DNA of 6,950 nt, taken from assembly GCA_024691145.1 (NCBI GenBank), contig JAILNW010000427.1, forward strand, positions 1-6,950, given 5' to 3'. The number at the start of each line of letters is the position of its first letter. Position 1 is the first letter of the stretch. Position numbers and translations under genes: made by a program. Positions 1-6,870 of this stretch are shown in pieces. Source of the stretch: Lachnospiraceae bacterium. Lineage in GTDB: Bacteria; Bacillota; Clostridia; Lachnospirales; Lachnospiraceae. The notes under the pieces are model-generated. The model saw nothing but the letters and a program-made list of their open reading frames with translations. It was not told where the DNA came from and did not search any database.

Positions 1-78
1 AAACAAAGTGTCTATTTATCTATATTTACAAAAACAATTCTTAGCGTTTCCGTATTTCTTTGGTATATTTGACAAAAT

Positions 79-135
79 TAAAGGTCGTAATGTGCCGTTT
101 TACCATCATAATAAACATAACACATACGACCTTTA
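79..135 (-). terminator. Hairpin terminator after the repair operon
   Basis: The arms at 121-135 and 79-94 pair over 15 base pairs with one bulged base (AAAGGTCGTATGTG against its near-complement) around a 26-nt loop. The hairpin starts 16 nt past the ATPase stop codon. On the minus strand it is followed by a short ATTTTG tract. On the plus strand TTTTTT occurs at 141-146, so it could act in both directions. The stem is strong; the U-tract on the minus side is weak. Confidence 0.6.
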
Positions 136-151
136 TTACATTTTTTCATCA

Positions 152-2980
152 TTAAACAACTCTGCTTGGATGGCAAGCGAAGTATATTATCTGATAATCT
201 GAAGAAATTTGTTCTAAAAATATTAAAGCATTCAAAATCTTTTCCTCATCGAGATTAACAAATGGATCATCAAGTATGATAAAAGGCTTTTCTCCTTCAT
301 ACATTGCATCAACAAGGGCAAGTCTTGAACATATTCCAAGCAAATCCCTGCTTCCTGTACTTAAATATTCTACGCTCTTTGTTGTTCCATATGCCTTAAT
401 ATGTACATTAAGAGATGTATCAAGTGATGCAGACTTCAAGCACTGCTTAGTCATATCTCCCTCTGGGAATTCGCCACTAAGAATCTTAACGTATTTTACA
501 AAACCATTATTTAAGCCTGTAAGATATCTTGCTGAGAATTCTTCCTTTGCTTTTTCTAAAAATGACTTTGTCTTTATTAATATATCATACTTATGCTCTG
601 CTTCACTAAGATTGTTCTTTGCTCTTTCTAACTGTGTCTCTAATTCCGGCCTTTTAGCAACAATATCACCATACTCATTATATCTGTTCTTTAATATATC
701 ATAATCATCTCTTACCTGATTCATCTGTGCAAGTATTCTGTTTCTTTCAGCCTGAAGTTCCTCCATAGAAGCAAAATTATCAGGATTTGCCATAAGCTTA
801 TCCATATCATTTTCCTGCTTAAATTTGTTAAGTTTCTCATATAATGTATGGTGGTCAGTCTCAACCTTCTTCATGTCATTTAGCTTGTTTTTGATTGTTG
901 TTAAATAATCTTCATAAGCATTTGGATTAATATTATCAAAATACTTTCTTACAAATAAACCTATCTCAGGTTCTAAAGAATTCATAAGATTATAATTTCT
1001 TTCATATTCATCCACACGATTGTTTAGTTTAACAAATCTATCCTTTTTATCCTTTATTACACGTAGCACATCACGCCATTTCATGTCCTTTATGGAATCT
1101 TTATTATTCTTCCAAAGGTTATATTTCTTTCCAAATTTGTTATCTATTTTCTTTGTATCCGAATTATTGATAACATCTTTTCTTATATATCCTTCATTCT
1201 CATCCTTTACATAACCGATTTTGTCAGCATATTTGTCAATAAGTCCTTCTACAATGTTAACATTTTTCTCAAATTCACCAAGAAGACCAGTTAACTTGGA
1301 ATCATTAAATCTTTTCTTATTTGCAACATTAAGATAATTATCATACTTTGATGATATAGAGGAAAGTGATCCCATCATATAGTTCATCTTAGTACTTTCT
1401 TGAAACTTATCTGCAAAATCAGAAAGTTCATTGCTTATTGTTTTCTTCTCAATTTCAAGATTATTTATATTTCTTCTTGTATTAAGTATATCCTCTTCAT
1501 TTTTAGCAATCAGTTCCTCAAGTTCTGGAGAAACCCATCTTCTTCTAGTATATACAAGCACCAAGGCAGATAACGCTGATATTGAAATACCTATAAATAT
1601 TGACCCTGCTTTCGGTGATTTTGATGCCATTAAAATAATACCGATAATCATGGCAATTACACCAGTAAGGGCAATATATATTTCAAGTCTTGTTATAGGT
1701 ATGGCACGTTCTTCATCTTTGGCATTATTATCACGCCATGATTCCAGGCCTATTAAACTGCTGTTTTCCCTTTCAATTTCAGCTCCAATATCAACATATC
1801 TCTTATACTTGTCTGTGTTATCATCAATAACCCTTTGAAAATCCCCTTCCCTTGCAAATATGTAATTAAGAGAATTATATTCTCTTTCTTCCTCAGTTGT
1901 AAGGGAATGAGCCTTTATATCACCATCAAGCTTTGATATTCTGTCTATTGCAGCTTCACATTCTAAAAATTTGCTATCCTCTGGGATGCCATTAGAAAAC
2001 ACATTCTTTAAATCTTCATATTCATTTCTTTCATCATTACTAACAACACTCTGCATAAGAGCAATTCTATATGAAGCAAGCTGCTTTGCCTTTTCTTCAT
2101 AGGATATAACCTCACTAATTTCAGGAGTTCCGTTTTTAAAGAAATCTTCAGCTTCCTGAAGCAATTTATCCTTTTCTATAAACTCTGTGCAGAGCTGGTC
2201 ATAATAAGCTTTCTTTGCATTATTTTCAGCAAATGAAGCAACATTTTTTATATTATCTTCTATCTTTTCTAATATTCCGCTAAGATTTTCCCTTGCTTTA
2301 GACTGTTTTTTTACCATTTCTTCAAGTTCTTCATAGGATTTCTCATAGGATTTACAGTCTTCTAATTCACGCTTTGTAAATTTAACCTCTTCCTCAAGAT
2401 CAAACAGTCTTCCTTTATCACCCTTTTTCTTTTTAAACACTTTTGAAGCATCATCAAGTCGTGCAATGGCATTCTCAAATCTATTTATATCATAATCAGA
2501 TTCCATTATATTAGTTAGTTTGGCACTTAAACTGTCATTAGTTTCCACACTAATCTTCTGCTGTGGAATATAAATACTTCTTTCAAAGGCTTCTTTATCT
2601 ATTTTGAAAATTTCTTCACCAAGATTCTCAGTAAAATCATCGCTTTCAAGATTTGTTTTTAAATTAATTAAAGCAAAGTAATCGTCCCTGTCCCTTTTTC
2701 CAAAGTAACGTTCAACTCTGTATTCATTACCATTTACTTCAAATTCAATATTTCCTCCAAATCTTTGACCATTCCATGGTGTATACTTCTTTCTTTCATT
2801 CTCATCAATTTTTCTCTTTGTAGAAGTTTCCATGCCATAAAACATGGATTTTATAAATACAGCAAAGGTTGTCTTTCCCCAGCCATTTTCTTCATTTATT
2901 ATATTTAAATTTTTTGAAAAGTCGTATTCAAAATCAGATATTCCTCCAAAATTCTCAACGTAACATCTTAATAATCTCAA
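152..2980 (-). CDS. yhaN: YhaN/SbcC-like SMC-type ATPase with a membrane hairpin
   Basis: This 942-residue protein is expected to be the ATPase partner of the neighbouring phosphoesterase in an SbcCD/Mre11-Rad50-like complex that processes DNA ends. The N-terminal ATPase half carries a Walker A motif at residues 29-38 (ENGWGKTT, K36) and a Q-loop near YIPQQ (137-141). Long charged, probably coiled-coil segments cover roughly 190-430 and 480-820. The C-terminal half has an ABC signature (YLSTGSRD, 872-879), Walker B and D-loop (IILDDPFVNLD, 901-911) and an H-loop histidine at 937. Walker B has DD instead of DE, as in RecF-type proteins. Two hydrophobic helices (about 434-452 and 459-477) sit at the coiled-coil centre where SbcC/Rad50 has its CxxC zinc hook, and no CxxC is present. 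The start is TTG, chosen because GGAGG lies 7 nt upstream; it overlaps the upstream TGA by 4 nt, suggesting translational coupling. The length is close to what I recall for Bacillus YhaN. The ATPase class is certain and the exact family is likely. Confidence 0.9.
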   Translation of the reverse strand: MRLLRCYVENFGGISDFEYDFSKNLNIINEENGWGKTTFAVFIKSMFYGMETSTKRKIDENERKKYTPWNGQRFGGNIEFEVNGNEYRVERYFGKRDRDDYFALINLKTNLESDDFTENLGEEIFKIDKEAFERSIYIPQQKISVETNDSLSAKLTNIMESDYDINRFENAIARLDDASKVFKKKKGDKGRLFDLEEEVKFTKRELEDCKSYEKSYEELEEMVKKQSKARENLSGILEKIEDNIKNVASFAENNAKKAYYDQLCTEFIEKDKLLQEAEDFFKNGTPEISEVISYEEKAKQLASYRIALMQSVVSNDERNEYEDLKNVFSNGIPEDSKFLECEAAIDRISKLDGDIKAHSLTTEEEREYNSLNYIFAREGDFQRVIDDNTDKYKRYVDIGAEIERENSSLIGLESWRDNNAKDEERAIPITRLEIYIALTGVIAMIIGIILMASKSPKAGSIFIGISISALSALVLVYTRRRWVSPELEELIAKNEEDILNTRRNINNLEIEKKTISNELSDFADKFQESTKMNYMMGSLSSISSKYDNYLNVANKKRFNDSKLTGLLGEFEKNVNIVEGLIDKYADKIGYVKDENEGYIRKDVINNSDTKKIDNKFGKKYNLWKNNKDSIKDMKWRDVLRVIKDKKDRFVKLNNRVDEYERNYNLMNSLEPEIGLFVRKYFDNINPNAYEDYLTTIKNKLNDMKKVETDHHTLYEKLNKFKQENDMDKLMANPDNFASMEELQAERNRILAQMNQVRDDYDILKNRYNEYGDIVAKRPELETQLERAKNNLSEAEHKYDILIKTKSFLEKAKEEFSARYLTGLNNGFVKYVKILSGEFPEGDMTKQCLKSASLDTSLNVHIKAYGTTKSVEYLSTGSRDLLGICSRLALVDAMYEGEKPFIILDDPFVNLDEEKILNALIFLEQISSDYQIIYFACHPSRVV

Positions 2981-4053
2981 ACTAATTCCTCCCCTGTCAA
3001 AGCTTTAAGTCCATGTAGTATAATCTGATCCTTTTCATCCTTTGAAAGTTCAGAATTAAGTACCATTCTAATAAATTCTCCCTTCAAAGATATATCATTC
3101 ATATAATCTTTATAATTAATCGCGAGAGTAGATTTATTATAAATCTTTGCATAATAAAATATATTTCCAAATCTGTCATTCAGAAAATCTGTATCAATCT
3201 CAGCATCTATACTTACTTCTCCAGTAAGATATATCTTAACGAGATCATCCTTACTTATATTTTCAATTGCTCTTTCAATTGCCCCTTCAGCTTCCATTGT
3301 TGTGGTACAATTAGTAATATCTGCTTCAATAATACTAAGATCTCTCTTTGAAAACTTAACAAAAGTAGTATTAAGCTTATGATTATCAATATCCAGCACA
3401 ACAAAGCCCTTAGGTCCGCATTCATCAAATCCTCTTCCCTCAAGGCATCCGCTATAACAATATATTCCTCTGTCATCAAGCCTTTCTTCAATATAACTAT
3501 GTATATGTCCTAACGCAAGGTAATCAATATTCTTATTCTTAAGTTCTGGTATATTAATTGTGTCTGTTATATCATCATTAATATACTTTAATGTCTGACC
3601 ATGCATAACAACAATATTAAACATATTCTCATTAAGGGTTAGCTCATTATATATCATTCTGTCATTATTATTAAGGAGAATTCCCCCTATACAAACATCT
3701 CCATAATTATAATAAGTCCATTCTTCATTAAACATCTTAAGGTTATCAGGCAAATATTCACAGTCATCAAAAAAGCTTGCCTTATCATGATTTCCCTTTA
3801 AATATAAAAATTCAATATTATTATTAGATACAATAATATCCCTTAACATATTTTTTGTTAAAGCAGAAACATTCTTTGTATCAAATAAATCACCTGCTAT
3901 TATAATAGCATCAATTTGATTCAAATTAGCATACTCTACCATATTACGAAATGTAATTAATATCTCATTATTTCTCTCCCTTGCCTTTTCCTTCGACAAG
4001 TTTGCCTCCATCTTACTGTCCAGATGGATATCTGCGCAATGAATTATCCTCAT
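2977..4053 (-). CDS. yhaO: YhaO/SbcD-like Mre11-family metallophosphoesterase
   Basis: This 358-residue calcineurin-like phosphoesterase is the likely nuclease subunit that pairs with the downstream ATPase. The complete two-metal site is visible: D8 and H10 (ADIH), D55 (AGDLFD), N88 and H89 (KGNHD), H151 (VMHG), and H183 and H185 (LGHIH). The catalytic domain covers about residues 1-230. The remaining ~130 residues probably form the capping and ATPase-binding region, as in SbcD/Mre11. The ATG at 4051-4053 was chosen because a perfect AGGAGG lies 7 nt upstream and because the sequence MRIIHCADIH begins the family fold directly. An in-frame TTG at 4078-4080 would add nine residues but has no good ribosome site. 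From the ATG, the gap to the preceding stop is 23 nt. The end overlaps the ATPase start by 4 nt. Mre11-type activity (Mn-dependent exo/endonuclease) is known for the superfamily and inferred here. Confidence 0.92.
   Translation of the reverse strand: MRIIHCADIHLDSKMEANLSKEKARERNNEILITFRNMVEYANLNQIDAIIIAGDLFDTKNVSALTKNMLRDIIVSNNNIEFLYLKGNHDKASFFDDCEYLPDNLKMFNEEWTYYNYGDVCIGGILLNNNDRMIYNELTLNENMFNIVVMHGQTLKYINDDITDTINIPELKNKNIDYLALGHIHSYIEERLDDRGIYCYSGCLEGRGFDECGPKGFVVLDIDNHKLNTTFVKFSKRDLSIIEADITNCTTTMEAEGAIERAIENISKDDLVKIYLTGEVSIDAEIDTDFLNDRFGNIFYYAKIYNKSTLAINYKDYMNDISLKGEFIRMVLNSELSKDEKDQIILHGLKALTGEELV
2988..2992 (-). promoter_or_regulatory. Ribosome binding site deciding the TTG start of the ATPase
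   Basis: Minus-strand GGGGAGGA places GGAGG 7 nt before the TTG at 2978-2980. The nearest ATG downstream is out of frame (it spans AGATGT). The site lies inside the end of the phosphoesterase gene and supports coupled translation across the TTGA overlap. Confidence 0.8.
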
Positions 4054-4060
4054 GTAAATC

Positions 4061-4066
4061 CCTCCT
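4061..4066 (-). promoter_or_regulatory. Ribosome binding site deciding the phosphoesterase start
   Basis: A perfect minus-strand AGGAGG lies 7 nt before the ATG at 4051-4053. It selects this ATG over the in-frame TTG nine codons upstream, which would place the site inside the coding sequence. Confidence 0.85.
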
Positions 4067-4076
4067 GTTAAAAGCC

Positions 4077-4418
4077 TCAAACCATCTTAACATTTATTAA
4101 TTCAAAAAAACGGTACGTAACATTCATAAATATAATTATTACAAGAATTGTACCAAGGGGTATTGCTATAATCCTTAAAAATCTTATTATTTTTTCATTA
4201 CTTTTCTTTGTTTGTTTAAATTCTCTGACTCTGATTTTAAAATATCCATCTTCACCAATAAACAGAAAAGCAAGCTCCATAAGTACAAATATTGCAAGAA
4301 CTCCAAAAATAATAAATAAATTTCTGATAAGCGTATCATTAATTCTAAAAGAACAAATTAAAAAAACTATCCACATTAAACTGCTAAATAGACTTAAGAA
4401 ACTGTATTTTGAATTCAT
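4077..4418 (-). CDS. Small three-helix membrane protein of unknown function
   Basis: I do not recognise this 113-residue protein. Three hydrophobic helices are visible at about residues 5-23, 31-54 and 80-100. The loop between helices 2 and 3 (about 55-79) is rich in Lys and Arg (KIRVREFKQTKK), so by the positive-inside rule it is cytoplasmic, with the N-terminus inside and the short C-terminus outside. No catalytic motif, lipobox or cleavable signal peptide is evident. It is the first gene of the operon with the YhaO- and YhaN-like genes: its own promoter lies upstream and the next ATG begins 23 nt past its stop. The ATG at 4416-4418 has a somewhat distant AAGAAGG ribosome site (11 nt) that lies within a palindrome. 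A role as membrane partner of the nuclease/ATPase complex is inference from position only. The hydrophobic pattern and good ribosome context make it a likely real gene. Confidence 0.75.
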   Translation of the reverse strand: MNSKYSFLSLFSSLMWIVFLICSFRINDTLIRNLFIIFGVLAIFVLMELAFLFIGEDGYFKIRVREFKQTKKSNEKIIRFLRIIAIPLGTILVIIIFMNVTYRFFELINVKMV

Positions 4419-4429
4419 ATATATGTTAT

Positions 4430-4453
4430 CCTTCTTAAGAAGGTCTCCTTTCT
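4430..4453 (-). promoter_or_regulatory. Leader palindrome and possible alternative hairpins over the first ribosome site
   Basis: A perfect 14-nt palindrome, CCTTCTTAAGAAGG, occupies 4430-4443. It can form a 5-bp stem with a TTAA loop that hides the AAGAAGG ribosome site of the small membrane protein gene. The same CCTTCT can instead pair with upstream AGAAAGG (4447-4453) across an AGA loop, which would free the ribosome site. The two pairings are mutually exclusive. The pairing potential is visible; a regulatory role is inferred. Confidence 0.35.
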
Positions 4454-4474
4454 GTATTTATACCTACACATACT

Positions 4475-4503
4475 ATAATACCAAATATCACTTTCAATAT
4501 CAA
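4475..4503 (-). promoter_or_regulatory. Sigma-A-type promoter of the three-gene repair operon
   Basis: Minus-strand TTGATA (4498-4503) is separated by exactly 17 nt from TATTAT (4475-4480). This predicts transcription starting near 4468 and a leader of about 50 nt before the small membrane protein gene. The -35 box begins only a few bases past the U-tract of the amylase terminator, so the two units are packed tightly. No operator was recognised. Confidence 0.7.
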
Positions 4504-4508
4504 CACAT

Positions 4509-4542
4509 AAAAAGACCATGTTCTAAATTTATAAACATGGCC
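4509..4542 (-). terminator. Rho-independent terminator of the amylase gene
   Basis: On the minus strand GGCCATGTT (4534-4542) pairs with AACATGGTC (4514-4522) over 9 bp including one G-U, with an 11-nt loop. TTTTT follows at 4509-4513. The hairpin begins 11 nt past the amylase TAA, the classic position and form of an intrinsic terminator. Confidence 0.85.
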
Positions 4543-4553
4543 TGAAAATCATA

Positions 4554-6707
4554 TTAATATACAACTGCTATTCCTGTACTTCCTATAGTACCTGAAAGTT
4601 TTCCGTTTCTTACAAGGAATCTGTTTCCCGTAAGCTTATCAAAATAATCCCCATCTGGTATCTTATACATAGGAACATTTGATATATCCTTTCCTCCAGA
4701 TGAAAGATTAACTATCATAACACCATTCTTTGACGAATTATATCTTTCAACATAAACTATCTTGTCTTTGTTGCTAAGATACTCTGAAGTACCAGCAAAA
4801 TAGTTATGGAAAAAGTTTGCATGTTTAATAGTATCTGCTTTAAAAGCAGTTGAACCTACAATACTCATCTTTGAAGCAGGTCTTGCAAAATATAAGCACA
4901 CTGCATCATTTCTTGCTGCTTCTATACAATATGTCTTATCAATTGTTGTCTGTGAAATACTTTTTGTAGAACCATCCATATAATTATCATGTGACTCTGC
5001 CCAAAGTACAACATTGGAAGCAGCTAATGATGATGAATATGAACTGCTTCCTGCAGAACCTCCATTAGCATTCTTAACACCATATAAAATATTTGAACTT
5101 GTATTACTGTCAGTTACTCTTAATCCTAACTTAGTATATGAAGAAATGCTTCTTCCTGTACCTGGTGTTCCAAGAATCTCACCATAGTTAAATAATTTAA
5201 TACCTTTCTTTGAAGCAGTACTATTAGCAACTCCAAGTACTGTATTCCAGAAATTCGATGCATATGAACCATCATCTGCTGTTTCTATATGCTTGGCTGC
5301 ATCAAATCTGAAACCATCAACACCACATTCAACACATTCCTCAAGTAAAGAACTTACTCTTTCCTGTACATAAGAATTACCTGTATTAAGATCAGGCATT
5401 CCCATATCACCCTGAACTACATTCAGTATACTTGAATCATTCAAATCATAATGGCTATGAAAATATGCGCTATAATTACCATAAATTGTAGGTTCATTAT
5501 TCTTAACCTCATCATCCAGCTGACCAGAATTACCATTGTCATTGCCAAGATGATTAACAACTATATCACAAATAACTTTAATACCATATTTATCAGCTTC
5601 TGTACATAATGCCTTAAGTTCACTCTTATTACCAATCCATGAATTAGTTGCAATAGAAAAACTAACCGGCTGATATAATTTCCACCATTGTTCGTTAACA
5701 ACTGTCCATCTTGGATCATCATCAAAATCCTTTGGTTGCTGTACCGGTGAAGTCTGAACTGTTGTATATCCGGCCTTTGCTATATCGCTTAAATTAGCTT
5801 TAATTGTATTATATGACCAGTTAAAGCAATGTAATATAACTCCCTCAGATGCAGAAGAAGCAAGTTTATCATGTACATAATTCTTAGCATTAGGATCAAT
5901 AGTTACGCTTGAACCTGATGAAGAATTATTGGAAGTGCTTCCACCGCTACTTGATGAACCACCTGATGAAGACTGGCTCTGATTATTTTGTTTACTACTA
6001 GTAGAGTTGTTAGTAGATGAACCGCTTCCACTTGAATTATTATTATTGTTTTTATTTTTTTCTACATTCTTATTTGTATTAGTGTCATCATTATCCTCAG
6101 CTTCTTCTGGCAATTCTGTTGCTTCAGGATCAAGTGTTTCTTCAGGAGCAACTGTTTCCTCAGGAGACCACGTTCTTGCCTGCCATGCAGAATCATCAAT
6201 ATTAGCTTTCTTATTAACATCATCATTCTTATTCTCTGGAACTTCAGCCAGATTTTCAGTTGCATCCTGTGAAGATGTCACAGGTTTATGTTTAATTCTC
6301 CATAATACAAATATAACTAAAAACACACCAACTAAAGCCAATCCTATACATATAGACTTAGCCAGTCGGTTGTTGCTATTCTCTATCTCACCTGAATATA
6401 ATGGTTCCTCAACTTTCTTTTCATCTTCTGCCTTATCAGCAGCTTCTGAAACTTCGTCTTTCTTCAAACCATCTTCAGTTTTAACATCATCTGCCATAAC
6501 AGGATTATCAACAGTATCTGATACGTCCCTCATGGCCTCTAACTTAAAATCTTCCATATCGTCCAAAGAGGTACCTCCTGCGTAACCATATCTGCCGGTT
6601 TTTTGACCGCCCACGCCGTCATTAGTATAACCGTAATTATTATCATGTTCGAATCCCATATTATCGCCATCATCAAAAGAAACATTAACCGAATATAAAT
6701 CCTTCAT
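4554..6707 (-). CDS. Membrane-anchored GH13 alpha-amylase (AmyE-like, GH13_28)
   Basis: This 717-residue enzyme should hydrolyse internal alpha-1,4 bonds of starch-like glucans. In order it shows an acidic N-terminal region (1-116), one hydrophobic helix (about 118-136), a disordered linker (about 142-270) with PEETxx repeats and a Ser/Asn/Gly tract, then a GH13 barrel (about 288-640) and a short beta domain to the end. Conserved regions are intact: DIVVNH (381-386), GFRFDAAKH with nucleophile D469, NYGEIL with acid/base E510, and ESHD with D574. The opening ILHCFNWSYNTIK, the QTSPVQQ segment and the C-terminal GKLSGTI closely resemble Bacillus subtilis AmyE as I recall it, which points to subfamily 28. 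Unlike AmyE there is no cleavable signal peptide and no C-terminal starch-binding module. The ATG at 6705-6707 has only a weak ribosome site (AGCGGA); a TTG at codon 48 has a much better one. The gene is monocistronic, with its own promoter and terminator. Topology is discussed in the findings. Confidence 0.93.
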   Translation of the reverse strand: MKDLYSVNVSFDDGDNMGFEHDNNYGYTNDGVGGQKTGRYGYAGGTSLDDMEDFKLEAMRDVSDTVDNPVMADDVKTEDGLKKDEVSEAADKAEDEKKVEEPLYSGEIENSNNRLAKSICIGLALVGVFLVIFVLWRIKHKPVTSSQDATENLAEVPENKNDDVNKKANIDDSAWQARTWSPEETVAPEETLDPEATELPEEAEDNDDTNTNKNVEKNKNNNNNSSGSGSSTNNSTSSKQNNQSQSSSGGSSSSGGSTSNNSSSGSSVTIDPNAKNYVHDKLASSASEGVILHCFNWSYNTIKANLSDIAKAGYTTVQTSPVQQPKDFDDDPRWTVVNEQWWKLYQPVSFSIATNSWIGNKSELKALCTEADKYGIKVICDIVVNHLGNDNGNSGQLDDEVKNNEPTIYGNYSAYFHSHYDLNDSSILNVVQGDMGMPDLNTGNSYVQERVSSLLEECVECGVDGFRFDAAKHIETADDGSYASNFWNTVLGVANSTASKKGIKLFNYGEILGTPGTGRSISSYTKLGLRVTDSNTSSNILYGVKNANGGSAGSSSYSSSLAASNVVLWAESHDNYMDGSTKSISQTTIDKTYCIEAARNDAVCLYFARPASKMSIVGSTAFKADTIKHANFFHNYFAGTSEYLSNKDKIVYVERYNSSKNGVMIVNLSSGGKDISNVPMYKIPDGDYFDKLTGNRFLVRNGKLSGTIGSTGIAVVY
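5904..6092 (-). repeat. Low-complexity Asn/Ser/Gly linker tract of the amylase
   Basis: Residues 206-268 consist almost only of Asn, Ser, Gly, Thr, Lys and Gln, including a KNKNNNNN run followed by Ser/Gly blocks. This is a flexible linker joining the membrane-proximal part to the catalytic barrel. The codons are partly degenerate, so it is a protein-level repeat more than a simple DNA satellite. Confidence 0.8.
6093..6164 (-). repeat. Four tandem 18-nt units encoding PEETxx in the amylase linker
   Basis: Residues 182-205 read PEETVA, PEETLD, PEATEL and PEEAED. At the DNA level these are four adjacent, diverging 18-nt units beginning CCTGAGGAAACA or similar. Acidic, proline-rich repeats of this kind are typical extended spacers in cell-surface proteins. 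Their in-phase length makes copy-number change by slippage possible without breaking the reading frame. Confidence 0.75.
6564..6579 (-). promoter_or_regulatory. Strong ribosome-site-like sequence before an in-frame TTG inside the amylase gene
   Basis: Minus-strand AGGAGG (6574-6579) stands 7 nt before TTG (6564-6566), which is codon 48 in frame. It is a better initiation site than that of the annotated ATG. It may simply encode Gly-Gly in the peptide AGGTSL. If used, the product would be 670 residues, with 69 residues before the membrane helix. Confidence 0.3.
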
Positions 6708-6744
6708 CTTAATCCGCTACCTAATAACTTCCTTCTTAATTAAT

Positions 6745-6773
6745 ATTATAATGCTCTCCTGTAAAAAAAGAAA
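6745..6773 (-). promoter_or_regulatory. Probable promoter of the amylase gene
   Basis: A perfect minus-strand TATAAT lies at 6745-6750. At 17 nt upstream the only -35 candidate is TTTCTT (6768-6773), embedded in a T-rich run. Transcription would start near 6738, giving a leader of about 30 nt. The poor -35 box suggests that an activator or an AT-rich upstream element helps. No catabolite (cre-like) operator was recognised around it. Confidence 0.5.
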
Positions 6774-6852
6774 AATATAACACTATCTAAAAATTCGACT
6801 ACTAAAGTAACTACTCCTTTCTAATAAAATCCCACAAAATCAAAACTATAAT

Positions 6853-6870
6853 TATAAATTACAATTTATA
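6853..6870. repeat. 18-nt palindrome upstream of the amylase gene
   Basis: TATAAATT and AATTTATA form perfect 8-nt arms around a 2-nt centre. It lies about 150 nt before the amylase start codon and overlaps the end of the tiny possible ORF. Its left arm on the minus strand also forms TGGTATAAA, an extended -10-like sequence without a convincing -35. It could be an operator or chance in AT-rich DNA. Confidence 0.3.

Noticed and set aside
8..202. Plus-strand open frame of 64 codons at the left edge
   Set aside because: It runs through the terminator hairpin and 50 nt into the opposite strand of the ATPase gene, starts at GTG without a ribosome site, and shows no recognisable motif.
276..1838. 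Plus-strand open frames at 276-704, 1020-1214 and 1431-1838
   Set aside because: They lie antisense inside the ATPase gene, whose motifs are intact in its own frame. Their hydrophobic, Ser-rich content is what complementing a Lys/Glu-rich coiled coil produces.
3255..3491. Minus-strand 78-codon frame within the phosphoesterase gene
   Set aside because: It is in another frame of a gene with a complete Mre11-type active site and has no independent ribosome site.
4054..4080. Alternative TTG start giving nine more residues on the phosphoesterase
   Set aside because: The TTG overlaps the preceding stop just as at the ATPase junction, even spelling MRLL in both cases. Here, however, the strong AGGAGG belongs to the ATG at 4051-4053 and the family fold starts there. 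The MRLL likeness looks like coincidence.
6007..6585. Plus-strand 192-codon frame opposite the amylase N-terminal part and a 67-codon minus frame at 6062-6265
   Set aside because: Both are shadows of the low-complexity linker and acidic region. Repetitive codons leave the other frames open without meaning.
6590..6615. CGGT/ACCG inverted arms around an A-rich loop inside the amylase N-terminal coding region
   Set aside because: The stem is only four base pairs within coding sequence, with no U-tract or conserved context to support a function.
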